Positions 33,710 through 44,249 of a DNA stretch of 64,000 nt are shown here, piece after piece. The DNA lies in the NCBI GenBank assembly GCA_037951105.1, contig JBAMJV010008487.1, positions 61,001 through 125,000 of the forward strand, given 5' to 3'. Positions within the stretch are counted from its first letter, which is position 1. Each line of letters begins with the position of its first letter. Below the pieces are notes generated by a model that saw only the letters and a program-made list of their open reading frames with translations, searched no databases and was not told where the DNA came from. A program made the translations under genes and the position numbers. Origin of the DNA: Echinarachnius parma (Eukaryota > Echinodermata > Echinoidea > Clypeasteroida > Echinarachniidae).

Positions 33710-35617
33710 AAATATTTCGACGATACGCTCGATGAACAACTAGAAGAGACACGCGCCTCTCTTTCCGAAGACCGCCCCTTCGTCATGGATGAATCTGAAG
33801 TTCGGAAGGGGTTCAAAGCGATCAACCCCAGAAAGGCTTCTGGCCCGGACGGTGTTAGCGGACGAGTTCTTCAGAAATGTTCATCGCAACTCGCGGTCCC
33901 CTACTGCACGCTGTTTCAGAGGTCTGTAGACGAGAAAACTGTCCCATCTTGCTGGAAGTCGTCCGTCATTACTCCCGTGCCCAAACACAAACGCCCGAAG
34001 GAAAACAACGACTTTCGGCCAATCGCCTTACGTCCATTGTGATGAAGTGTTTGGAGAGAATCGTGCTAAAGAAGCTGATTGGTCCAATTCGCGAGCGCAT
34101 CGATGTGAATCAATTTGCGTACCAAGCACATCGCTCGGTCAATGATGCGGTTCTCGCGCTGATGGACTCGCTGTACCGACACCTAGACAAGGCAAGGTGT
34201 TACGTAAGAGCTACGTTTGTAGACTTTTCCTCCGCTTTCAACACAATACAACCGTATAAATTGATTGAGAAACTTAGGCAACTAGAAGTGAACCCATTTC
34301 TCATCATGTGGATAAATGACTTTCTTCACGAGAGATCACAGAGGGTTAGAGTTAAAGGGTACCACCACCCCAAAATAATAATCTTTTTATAGAAAGGTAA
34401 CATCTTTAGTATTCCATTCCTTCAATAAGTTCACAAAAATATGTTTTCAGAAAAAATATATAATTGGAAAACGCATCACCAATCTCAGCCATGCGGTCAT
34501 GCGGTCTGAATGCGCAGACTATTATGCGAGCAGAGCCAGCGGCGCTCTATGCAGAGCGAACGAATCATCCGGGATTCTACAAACGTACGCGTGAATTGCA
34601 TTGGCGCACTCGCAAATGCCTGGCCCGTGTGGAACCACGAGATAGCCGTGGTTCCGTAAGTGGTGGAAATTAATTGCTTTGTTTATGAATTTTGTTTATG
34701 AATTACACAACCCTTTTCAAAATATTGGGTATCTATTTGATATCAGAAAACGGTACCAAAACATATAATAATGTGTTGTCCTTTGCCTGGTGGTCCCCTT
34801 TAACGAAACTTTGTCTGACAAACTCACTACAAACACCGGGACCCCACAAGGCTGTGTTCTATCCTCTAGTCTGTTTATTCTGTATACAAACGATTGTACC
34901 TCTGATTTGCCATCGGTGCATATCTATAAATATGCAGATGATACCGTAATTGTTGGATTAATTAAAGAAAACGAGAACAAATACCGAAACATAATCTCCT
35001 CCTTTGAAAAATGGTGTAAGGATAACCATCTTTTGTTATACTCAAATAAAACAAAAGAGATGATATTTGATTTTAGGTTAAAAAGGGAATTTGATCCTTT
35101 CGATGTTCACATTGATATAAATGATGAATGTATTGAAAATGTACAACACTATAGATACTTGGGCACCCATATTGACCATCAGTTAAATTGGGAAGAGCAA
35201 GTGAAATCGACACTTGTAAAATGTAATCAAAGATTATATTTTCTTCACAAACTCAAGGCTTTTCATGTCAATGAGAGGATTATGTATTTGTTCTAAACTT
35301 CTGTAATCCAAAGTCACATCACTGAAGATAGTACAGTTTGGTATAATAACGCAAAGCAAACAGATAAAGACAAACTACGCAGGGTAACAAAACGAGCAAG
35401 CAAAACTATGAATCGTGATGAGATCGACTTAGACACAATATGTGAGGAAAAGACACTTTCTAAAGCCCACACAATTGTAGCCGATCCCTCACACCCGCTC
35501 CATTGTAATTACAATAAACTAAGGAGTGGACGTAGGTGGCAATCGCAGATGGCTAGAACAAGTCGGTTTTCCAACTCATTCATTCCATACTCAATTCGGC
35601 TATTGAACAAAAAATAG
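33710..35617 (+). pseudogene. LINE reverse transcriptase, disrupted
   Basis: The order of motifs is NPRKASGPDGVSGRVLQ, PVPKHKRPKENNDFRPIA, VDFSSAFNTIQP, TGTPQGCVLSSSLFILYTND and the catalytic YADD (near 34,931). A LINE C-terminal domain follows (TVWYNNAK, HPLHCNYNKLRSGRRW, SNSFIPYSIRLLN). Four lesions are visible: missing endonuclease, a probable one-base deletion near 34,031, a 444-bp MITE at 34,356-34,799 and an in-frame TAA at 35,294. Excluding the MITE and one TTAA restores a continuous frame across the RVRVN junction, which proves the MITE is a later insertion. It cannot be active. Confidence 0.9.
34356..34799. mobile_element. TTAA-type MITE, family 4, copy 1
   Basis: The ends AGGGTACCACCACCCC and the inverted CCTGGTGGTCCCCT are flanked by TTAA (34,352-34,355 and 34,800-34,803). 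It interrupts the LINE reading frame exactly. Other copies: 45,792-46,197 and 60,335-60,677. Confidence 0.93.
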
Positions 35618-36717
35618 ATAGTATAGAATTTGAGGCTATAATGAATTCGGCCCTTAAGTCTACTCCTAGTTTTAAATGGTGTTACTGTTTGTTTGTACAT
35701 GTACTATCAATTATGCTTATGTCATGTACTACATTGAATTGAAACAATTAATCTCAAGTAAATTACTTACAATTAGGAAATAAATCATCAAATTGATTAA
35801 TTAGTTGATTTGTATGACTTTAGATAAATTGGTCATTTCAATTTCAATGTCAATATCGCAAACGTCTGGTTCTCTAGTTTTGTTTTTGTTACTATGATTA
35901 TACTATGTTTGATATAAACTAATTATAATTACTCACATAAAATAATGATATGCACTGATTTGATATGTATAATATTAGCTTTCATATATATTTCGTTTAT
36001 TGTATAAACATATTATGTAAATACATCCACCCAATTCATAACAATAAATAGTGGTTAATTACACATTGTTAGACTTTATGGGAATGAAATATTCTAAAAT
36101 AATTAGTAATTTGATAATGAACTACATGCATAATTGCATGAAAATTTTGTATGTAGTTTTAATAAGCAATACTATGTTAAATTGTGTTAAATTAAGATAT
36201 ATACTCTGCAATATGTATTATAGAATGAGTAAAATTGTATGAATAAGTCTAGTTTCAATATTGGTAATAGTTTGAATGATATGGAATTAGCGATACAGAT
36301 TAAACATTTAATTCTATAAAGGAATTGATGAGCATGTTAATAAAATGGAATGATATTGATGTTGAATAATATACAATTATTTGATATGATAAATGTTGAT
36401 ATATGGATATAATTTTCGGACACACAAAATTACTAAAATATTAAAAATACATATTATTTGAAGATGTCTGTAAACATCATGTGTTAAGCATTGTATGCAC
36501 AGTCCTTTTTGTCTTTATTATGAACAAACTAATGGTTATTTTGAAAGAATTGATGAAAATACCTTTGATTTATGTAAATGTATATTGTGTTGTAAATATT
36601 TTGTATTTCTCCGATTATTGCATGTAACGCAACAAATTTCCTTATGGACAATAAAATCAACTTGAACTTGAACTTGATCTTGAACTTGATAAATTCGATG
36701 TTTATCATCATACTTAC

Positions 36718-36804
36718 TCTCTAAATTGGCATTAGTATCTGTCATTGCAAGGGTTACGGGCTTCCTATCGTCTCGAGGCTCCTTAACACTAATTGTGTTG
36801 CCTG
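36718..36804 (-). CDS. Repeated phase-1 exon candidate, copy 6 (87 nt)
   Basis: Same acceptor and GTAAGT donor. This most diverged copy has ISVKEPRDD in place of MSAEEEPRED: substitutions and a 3-nt deletion that keeps the frame. It lies immediately right of the LINE tail. Confidence 0.38.
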
Positions 36805-36839
36805 CTGTAATCAGATCAAACAGTAGGATATGAAGAATG

Positions 36840-37150
36840 GCTAAACATCGTATTAAACAAATATTCTACCTTTGCAATTTGAATAATTCTAAGTTAAAAT
36901 CGCCTGACATAAACTATTCAAACATATTTGAATTTGTATTTCTTAACAAATATTATATTTCTTAAATAAATGTATTTACAGATTTCTTATATTTACTTGA
37001 TATTCTATACAATTGTATTGAGTCGATACTTATATAACTGATCATTTTATACAAAAAATTACAACCTAACCAACCATGCTTACCATACCACAATATTAAA
37101 TGTTACCTTAGTTGTAAACAAATTAATGGGCTATAAATGATGAGGAACTA
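36840..37150. other. No gene seen
   Basis: AT-rich sequence without repeats that I can match or frames of interest. Confidence 0.5.
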
Positions 37151-37157
37151 TGTTTAA

Positions 37158-37703
37158 AGTTATACCTGTAAAGTGTCAGATATTGCACAAAATGACATTT
37201 GAGACTTCAATCCTACATCAATATCATTGTAAAATACAATTGAAAGATTTGTGAAAGTTTGAAAGAAAACGAACACTGTTTACCTAGTGAAAAAAACGAA
37301 TATTGAGTTCATATTTTATCACCGAATACTGATGGCCTGTCATGGATTTGTAGCAGAAATAATCAGCCGTTGACGATATTCGCACTCGTGTATGTTTACA
37401 GACTGTACAGAATTCATGGAATTTGCGCACGTTGGATCAAAGTTCAGTAGCGTCTGGAATGTTTCCCACGCGTGCTAGCTCGGACGTGTTTAGCTACAAC
37501 AGTTGTACTTTTTTTCAATTGCGTTGATCAACGCTTTTCAAATAATGATTTTCAATGATAATTATCTTCATACTAAAGGGACATTTGAAAAAAATCCAAC
37601 CCTATTTTATTCCTCTCTTACCATAAGCTAAACAACACGGTAGAAGAGAAACGAGGAAGCTCCAAGTAATTTTTGTGGATTTGGACACTTTACAGGTATG
37701 ACT
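37158..37703. mobile_element. TTAA-type MITE, family 3, copy 2
   Basis: The ends AGTTATACCTGTAAAGTGTC and the inverted counterpart are flanked by TTAA (37,154-37,157 and 37,704-37,707). It is in the opposite internal orientation to 31,887-32,421 and highly similar to it. Confidence 0.9.
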
Positions 37704-37709
37704 TTAATC

Positions 37710-38300
37710 CAAGATAAAAACGTACCATTAACGCCCTTAATCATGTTAACCATTTAACCGCTCTTCTATGAAAAACAAAAATTCGTCTTCGTCGTGTCAC
37801 ATGTACATAAAATAATAATTACATGCCCAGACATAACATTTCTTGATCTAAAAATCAATGCGAAATAACATACAAATTAATTAAGATTTGTAGCTTGATC
37901 TGCTTAGCAAATATGTCGCTTGTTTTTTGAAAAAAAAAATGTTTGTCTCCCAGTTGAGCAGAAAAAATAGTTGCCTAATCGGGCACCAACCTAGATAATT
38001 TGTGTAATTTTGACATTTTACTTGTCTGACATCAATGCTGACTCATAGCTTAAACATAGTTTCTATTAATTTTTATTTAATGATGAGAATGAGAGAAATC
38101 AGGATCCTGTTTCCATCATTGTTTATATTGAAAACATCGTGATTCATTATACTTACTTTCCCTGGCTTTTCCCGTAGCTGCCCATCCCCTTCCCCCCCCC
38201 CCCCCCCCCCCCCACCACCCCCTCCACATCCCACGTAGAATGACACTGCTACGCCATTTGTAGTTTACGGTGATGATTATATTTGTTTTGTATGTCCTTG
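37710..38300. other. No gene seen
   Basis: AT-rich sequence with a poly-C run at about 38,189-38,212. No frame or repeat relationship is supported. Confidence 0.5.
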
Positions 38301-38649
38301 AAGGGATAGTTTTAGTATAGAGGGCGCTTCAACAAAAATTGTGAGGTAATGGAAATTTAAGTGTACAATTTGAAAAAGCATACAATTTTAATGACATAAT
38401 GAACTTTATTAGATCAAAATTGGTCGAGAAACAGCTGAAGTATCAAAAAATATATCCCATCGGAATAACTGTAAGCTCCCACATTAATTCGATGATTTAA
38501 GAAAGAAAAAAAATGCTAACACTTTTTCAATAATTTACAAAAGAGGTTTTTAGATCTCTATATTTAATCATTATTAACAAAACATTACATGCACAATTTT
38601 TAAAAATGGTTGAACCAATGCATTTGTAGAAAGCGCCCTCTTGTGCCCT
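38301..38649. mobile_element. TTAA-type MITE, family 1, truncated copy
   Basis: Begins AAGGGATAGTTTTAGTATAG after a degenerate TTGA and follows the family 1 internal order as far as AAGCGCCCTCTTGTG; the other terminus is missing. Confidence 0.65.
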
Positions 38650-39120
38650 CATATGTGTCCGTAATACACAGTTACTCCTATTTTAAATTCGTGTTGGTAA
38701 TGACACCAAACGATAAAGAAGCAAGAAATCAGATTATAAGCAGCTTATAAAAGGGTTTTGTTGTCAAATGAAATTACTAAATCCGAACCAAGTTATTGTG
38801 TAAGAGGGGTTCATAAAACGTCACCGATTGGATATGCGAAAAGTGGTAATACAATAGTGTATTCGGATGGCTGAGCACACGACATGAGGAGTGGTATTAT
38901 TTCGTTTCCCGTTTCGTTCCAAAACAGCGACAGATCGAGTCCGCATAAATCGAAACTAAAATTCCTACCCCTATCTTTAAAATAATACCATAGTATCATG
39001 TTTGAGCGATTCATAATTACCTTTCTCAAATTCAACCAATATTACTTGGACATGTTGTAACAGAAGAATGGATCGCTTTTTCTTTTGTATGTCTCCTTAA
39101 TTATGGAGATGATAAAGATT
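38650..39120. repeat. Dispersed repeat R, copy 1
   Basis: Shares the order GTCCGTAATACAC, ACTCCTATTTT, TGGCTGAGCACAC and GTTTCGTTCCAAAACAGC with 45,670-46,620 and 63,660-63,960. Non-coding. It supplies the empty-site comparison for the family 4 MITE at 45,792. Confidence 0.7.
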
Positions 39121-39162
39121 GAATTGGAAATCGTTTCTGAATGATTTTTATTTTTAGGATTT

Positions 39163-39665
39163 GGGACATACCACACAATATTCCTGTGGTATTTTGTCAT
39201 TTTATGTGGTATTTATGTGGTATTCCTGTGGTATTTTTGAAAAACTGTGATATTCCTGTGGTGTTTTGGGACATTACCACACAATATTCCTGTGGTATTT
39301 TGTCATTTTATGTGGTATTTATATGGTATTCCTGTGATATTTTTGAAAAAACTGTGATATTCCTGTGGTGTTTTGGGACATTACCACACAAAATTCCTGT
39401 GGTATTTTGTCATTTTATGTGGTATTTACTGGACGTATTCCTGGGGTATTTTTGAAAAAACTGTGATATTCCTGTGGTGTTTTGGGACATTACCACACAA
39501 TATTCCTGTGGTATTTTGTCACTTTATGTGGTATTTATGTGGTATTCCTGTGGTATTTTTGAACGAACTGTGATATTCCTGTGGTGTTTTGGGACATTAC
39601 CACACAATATTCCTGTGGTATTTTGTGTGGTAACATCAGTTACCACTGGAATTACCACAGGACAT
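39163..39665. repeat. Tandem repeat, ~106 bp unit, about 4.7 copies
   Basis: The landmark GGGACATTACCACACAA recurs near 39,163 (variant), 39,268, 39,375, 39,485 and 39,591. Each unit holds several TATTCCTGTGGTATTTT words, so there is a shorter internal periodicity too. The plus-strand frames through it are repeat artefacts. Confidence 0.92.
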
Positions 39666-39796
39666 TTTTGTAAGGGATAACGTCCATTTGACTAAAGTTT
39701 TTCACACAATCCCCTGTGGACATATCGGATAACAACAATATACATTGTACCAACCTTTTATCACTTTTTGCACATCAACAAAGTTACTAGATCCCT
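39666..39796 (-). mobile_element. TTAA-type MITE, family 2, fragment (inverted)
   Basis: Ends at 39,796 with the complement of AGGGATCTAGTAACTTTGTT followed by TTAA. The left side is shortened and may end at AAGGGATAACG near 39,672. It contains GGACATATCGGATAA, the uninterrupted form of the insertion site of the 3.0 kb element at 40,363. Confidence 0.6.
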
Positions 39797-39924
39797 TTAA
39801 TGTAATAGGGGGCTATTCAAATACCTGGTAGATCTTTTTCTTAAAATGTAGATGATTTTTTTCCTAACATGTATCCTAAAATAAAGAGTAAATAAAGAGA
39901 TTGCAAGAGTTTGGTATAATATGT

Positions 39925-40052
39925 CAGGGGCGTCGATCTGTTCGGAAAACACAATGTATTGGGGGGGGGGGGGGGGGGGTGGCGAGCATTGTTTGTGAAC
40001 AATAGCTCGCCCCACCAATGTATTGTGTTTTTCGGACAGATCGACGCCCCTG
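39925..40052. mobile_element. hAT-type MITE, 128 bp
   Basis: The ends CAGGGGCGTCGATCTGT and the inverted counterpart are flanked by an 8-bp direct duplication TAATATGT (39,917-39,924 and 40,053-40,060). An 8-bp duplication and CAGGGG-type tips are known hAT features. The interior is a hairpin with a G run. Confidence 0.85.
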
Positions 40053-40284
40053 TAATATGTTAATGATTGAATGGGTATCATATGAGTATCATATATTAAT
40101 GATATCGCAATAAAAGTCAGTGCGTGAATATGTCAGCTGTTCCTTGGCGGATTTTGATTTAAAAAACAACTTTTGTTTGTTTTGAAAATCAAAGTGCTTT
40201 CGCAGTTTGCTCTACCCTACGTTTCCCTCGACATTGCTTCGCATACAATAAGCTCCCTCACATCAGTTCTTTACTGTCCTTTAA

Positions 40285-40362
40285 AGGGATCTAGTAACTT
40301 TGTTGACATGTGCAAAAGGTTATGAATGGTTGATTCAATGTATATTGTTGTTATCTCATATG
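40285..40362 (+). mobile_element. TTAA-type MITE, family 2, left part (interrupted)
   Basis: Begins AGGGATCTAGTAACTTTGTT after TTAA (40,281-40,284) and runs to the insertion point of the 3.0 kb element. It resumes at 43,360 with TCCACAGGGTCCC, then diverges from the other family 2 copies. Confidence 0.7.
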
Positions 40363-40738
40363 AAGAGCTTAATTCCAAAAGGCGCTAAATCCACTTTTCA
40401 TCAAATTGGATTTTCTTGCACGATTAAATGCTCATCAAACATGTGCATTTAAATAACCATTTAACTCCTCAAAATAATTTTTAGAAATATGAAAAAAATT
40501 GGATCAAAAATTTTGTTTAGTTCCAAAAGGCGCTAAATCCAAAATTGTTTAGTTCCAAAAGGCGCTTAATCCATCATGTGATCAAACAGGCACGTTTTGA
40601 CCAATCAGAGCGCAGTATCAGCGTAGCAGACGATGCCTATACGTACTAGAGAAACGCCGTTTGCCTGATCGCTGACATTTCATTGTAATTCTGTCTGGTT
40701 TAATTCCTTTTGAAAGCGTTGTGTAAGGACACACACCA

Positions 40739-41514
40739 ATGACTAAGGATAGAATAGTTATTTACACAACCAGAGATCCCCCCAAATGGATGAGGAATGA
40801 TGAATTCTGTGAAGAAGTAGAAAACGTACAGGCTGAGCTTCGACATCCTATTTGGTAAGTATTGCCCCATACACTCATTTTCGTGTTAGTATTGTAAGTG
40901 TCATATTGCATGTAAAATGGAAGAGCATCGCCAATTAGAACAATATAAACAGTATAAAATGAAATAAAAAATACTTTTAGTTCTCAAGAGAAAGTGGGTT
41001 TTAATTGTACAGTATCTATTTGGGTATTGATCCGTTTTATATTATAGATCTGCGGCACCTAAAATACAGTGGCGTACTACAATACTTTGTCTTTGACGTG
41101 TAGCTGTACGTAGTCGTAGACACGAGTGCTACTAGCTGCTACTTGTACTATGCAAGTACTCGCTAGCGGCAAGTGAAAACTGCAATGCAGATATTGAATA
41201 GCATGCCATAGGCATTAGGCCTGCATTAGCACAAGCAGTACAAGCCCTGTGTAGTTGAATGCATTTAACCCATTGCCTAATACAATATGGTTAGTGTGTG
41301 TTTTTGAAATTAATTTTGGATTTAGTCGTCCTACCAGGAATATGTACCCTGTAGATGTGGATTGAGTTGACCATACGACCGTGCATAACTCAATAAGCCA
41401 TGAGTCTTAAGAAAAAGTGATTCAAACAATAAGCATTAATTTATCTTCTTTTTTTCTATTAATAGGGAATATCTCGGTCGTCCTAGCCAACGTCAAGTTC
41501 GCAACCGACGATAG
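40739..41514 (+). CDS. Possible two-exon micro-gene in the TIR element
   Basis: Exon 1 (40,739-40,854) starts at ATG and reads MTKDRIVIYTTRDPPKWM followed by acidic residues, ending at a strong donor (ATTTG then GTAAGT). Exon 2 (41,466-41,514) follows a pyrimidine-rich tract ending TTAATAG. The spliced frame keeps phase and ends in a basic tail (PSQRQVRNRR) and TAG, giving 54 residues. Exon 2 resembles a degenerate first unit of the adjacent 91-bp minisatellite. No domain is recognised. The splice sites and frame are seen directly; that it is expressed is inference. It could instead be the relic of a longer transposase gene or chance. Confidence 0.35.
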
Positions 41515-41529
41515 ATGACAACTTCTACC

Positions 41530-42580
41530 ACGAATCTCTGTTGTCATGCCCCACGTCGATCTCCATGGCTGACATCAAGTTAACAACCGGTGGTCGATGG
41601 TGACGGCAACTGCGAATCTTGGTCATCATGTCCCGTGTCGATCTTCATGATGCGACGACTGACGTCAAGTTCAACCACGGATGGTCGATGGTGACGGCAA
41701 CTGCGAATCTCAGTCATCATGTCCCGTGTCGATCTCCATGATGCGACGACCGACGTCAAGTTCAACCACGGATGGTCGATGGTGACGGCAACTGCGAATC
41801 TCAGTCATCATGTCCCGTGTCGATCTCCATGATGCGACGACTGACGTAAAGTTCAACCACGGATGGTCGATGGTGACAGCAACTGCGAATCTCGGTCATC
41901 ATGTCCCGTGTCGATCTCCATGATGCAACGACTGACGTCAAGTTTAACAACCGCTGGTGGATGGTGACAGCAACCGCGAATCTCGGTCGTCATGTCCCAC
42001 GTCGATCTCCATGACGTGACAACTGACGTCAAGTTTAACAACCGGTGGTGGATTGTGACAGCGACCGCGAATCTCGGTCGTCATGTCCCACGTCGATCTC
42101 CATGACGCGACGACTGACGTTAAGTTTAACAACCAGTGGTGGGTGGTGACAGCAACCGCGAATCTCGGTCATCATGTCCCACGTCGATCTCCATGACGTG
42201 ATGACTGACGTCAAGTTTAACAACCAGTGGTGGATTGTGACAGCGACCGCGAATCTTGGTCGTCATGTCCTACGTCGATCTCCATGACGCGACGACTGAC
42301 GTCAAGTTTAACAACCGGTGCTGGATGGTGACAGCAACCGCGAATCTTGGTCGTCATGTCCCACGTCGATCTCCATGACGTGACAACTGACGTCAAGTTT
42401 AACAACTGGTGGTGGATTGTGACAACAACCGCGAATCTTGGTCGTCATGTCCCGTGTCGATCTCCATGACACGACGACTGACGTCAAGTTCAACCACGGT
42501 TGGTGGATGGTGACAGCGACCGCGAATCTCGGTAGTCATGTCCCATGTCGGTGTCCATGACGCGACGACCGATGTCCATA
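41530..42580. repeat. 91-bp minisatellite, about 11 copies
   Basis: The landmark CATGTCC...GTCGATCTCCATGA recurs about every 91 bp from 41,558 to 42,560. Since 91 is not a multiple of 3, the long minus-strand frames shift frame from unit to unit and are artefacts. Seven units contain a perfect TGACGTCA palindrome (near 41,661, 41,933, 42,025, 42,207, 42,297, 42,388 and 42,478). Confidence 0.93.
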
Positions 42581-42599
42581 ACACGCTGTGCACGTTACA

Positions 42600-43090
42600 G
42601 TGCATGATACTAACTCAAATTTTTGTTTCAGTTTGAGATTTTTTATCAATATCTGATTTATTTGTGTCATTTTCTTGAATGGCTTTTTCAGAATGAGTAA
42701 AGCAATTTTGCAAGATAATCATAATTCATTACGTCTTTACTGATTGTTTATTTTGTTTCCATGGTTACTGTGGATCTGGTTAATATCCTTATTTTTCTGA
42801 TTTTCTGAAATGTGTTGAATTAGGATAACAAGTGAGAACATGATGATTGAAGTTGTGCTTGGACTGCTTGGAGAGAAGATCATGATGCATGGTTGGCATC
42901 TGAGTGGAATGTGCTGAATGACGGTGGTACAGTAAAATGCTACACAGTGTTAGGGCATAGATATGGATGTAACAGGTCATTAGAACCTTGATTCATATTC
43001 TAAAATAATTCTAATCATCACAGGATACAATTCATTTATAATCTATAACCAACCATACGTATAACCTGTATATTCTGATATCATGCGTCA
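42600..43090. other. No gene seen inside TIR element
   Basis: AT-rich sequence between the minisatellite and the right subterminal repeats. No frame of interest. Confidence 0.5.
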
Positions 43091-43612
43091 AAATTTTAAT
43101 TCCAAAAGGCGCTAAATCCATGTTTATTTCCAAAAGGCGCTAAATCCGGTGAAAAAATTATTTTGAAAAAATATTTAAAAATAACTACTATAGCAGGATT
43201 TCTTTCATGAGTGTTTTTTTAATGTGTTATGATAGGTTTTCATTATGTATGAAATTCTCATTCATTGAAAGAAGTGAAAGTGGTCTAATAAAAAACATTG
43301 ATTTACTCGAAAAGTCCAAAAGTGGATTTAGCGCCTTTTGGAATTAAACTCTTCATATGTCCACAGGGTCCCAAGCGTGAATGAAAATTTGCTTTGTTAG
43401 TGGCAATTGATAGATGAGACCATTGGGCATCTATCGACATGAAAAAAACTTCAAAATATTTTGAAATGTAATTTTGACAGATTTTTCAAAAGTGTAACGC
43501 TTTTTTTGATACGCCCTGTATTGGGGAAAGGTGTAAAAACAGAGTATAGAACCTAGACTAGGTCCCTTGTTACATGAGCGTATATACGAGGTCAAAGAAC
43601 TTATCCCATTAA

Positions 43613-44243
43613 AGGGACTGGTCCACATTTACAAAACGTCAGAACAGCTTTCAGTTGACAGATGGGGATCAATGTAACACGCAAACAAAAAAATCAGAGC
43701 GAACAGCCCTCTAATTTGGATTCTACGAATGAAAAACGAATGCGTCCCTCCATTTAAACTATATCGGTCAATAAAGGAGTTCAACTGATTTAGCATAATA
43801 TTACAACAATATAGTACTAATTCTCGTAAAGGTATTGTGAAGCCGACATTTGTTAACGTATGTCACGGAAAAAGATCTCAAAAATAAAGAATATATAATT
43901 ACATGTAGTCAGTTTAAGCGATGTTTGTGTATTTTGCTTGGTAAACGCTCACATATTAGTACTTATGCGCGGGTCACGTAGCTAGCGCGGGTCACGTAGG
44001 GGTTATGCATACCGATCTGGCACTCTGTGAAATATGTGAACGAACTTACTCACCGGCCGAAAATACGTATGTACCCATTAAACCGACGTCCCTCAGTTTA
44101 ATCAGTTTTAGGTCTATAACTCCACGATAATGAGATTTCAAGCCCTAATTTTTTCAGGCATGCTATTAAATGACATTTCCTTTCATATAAGACAATATCC
44201 TCGCAATTTTTGAATTTTGGCTTGCAAAAGAGGATCTCTCCCT
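43613..44243. mobile_element. Possible TTAA-type MITE, family 6
   Basis: TTAA at 43,609-43,612 precedes AGGGACTGGTCCACATTT, and 44,244-44,247 (TTAA) follows CTCTCCCT. The inverted similarity is limited to the outermost bases, and no second copy is in the window, so support is weak. Confidence 0.35.
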
Positions 44244-44249
44244 TTAACG

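Larger units (their letters stand above)
33698..36690 (+). mobile_element. 5'-truncated LINE, CR1/L2-like
   Basis: A broken reverse transcriptase frame (33,710-35,617) is followed by a 1 kb AT-rich 3' UTR and a terminal tail in which CTTGAA is repeated after AATAAAATCAA (36,648-36,690). The endonuclease is absent. The left end lies in GATA-rich DNA and the right end abuts the flank of exon copy 6, so insertion separated copy 5 from copy 6. Confidence 0.85.
40363..43353. mobile_element. 3.0 kb TIR element with subterminal repeats
   Basis: Terminal inverted repeats of about 38 bp start AAGAG(C/T)TTAATTCC. The word CCAAAAGGCGCTAAATCC occurs in the left end three times (40,374, 40,514 and, as a variant, 40,551) and near the right end three times (43,104, 43,129 and, inverted, 43,323). 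The flanks are CATATG on both sides; because this is a palindrome the duplication could be 4 bp (ATAT) or 6 bp. Family 2 MITE copies at 39,710 and 48,640 show the uninterrupted host sequence. Inside are a possible two-exon gene and a 91-bp minisatellite. Subterminal repeats are typical transposase-binding arrangements in CACTA and hAT elements; superfamily is unassigned. Confidence 0.82.

Noticed and set aside
39141..39680. Plus-strand frames rich in IPVVF/CGTLPHN repeats
   Set aside because: Repeat-derived from the 106-bp tandem array.
41580..42605. Series of 62-aa minus-strand frames in the 91-bp minisatellite
   Set aside because: The period is not a multiple of three, so each frame is a local accident.
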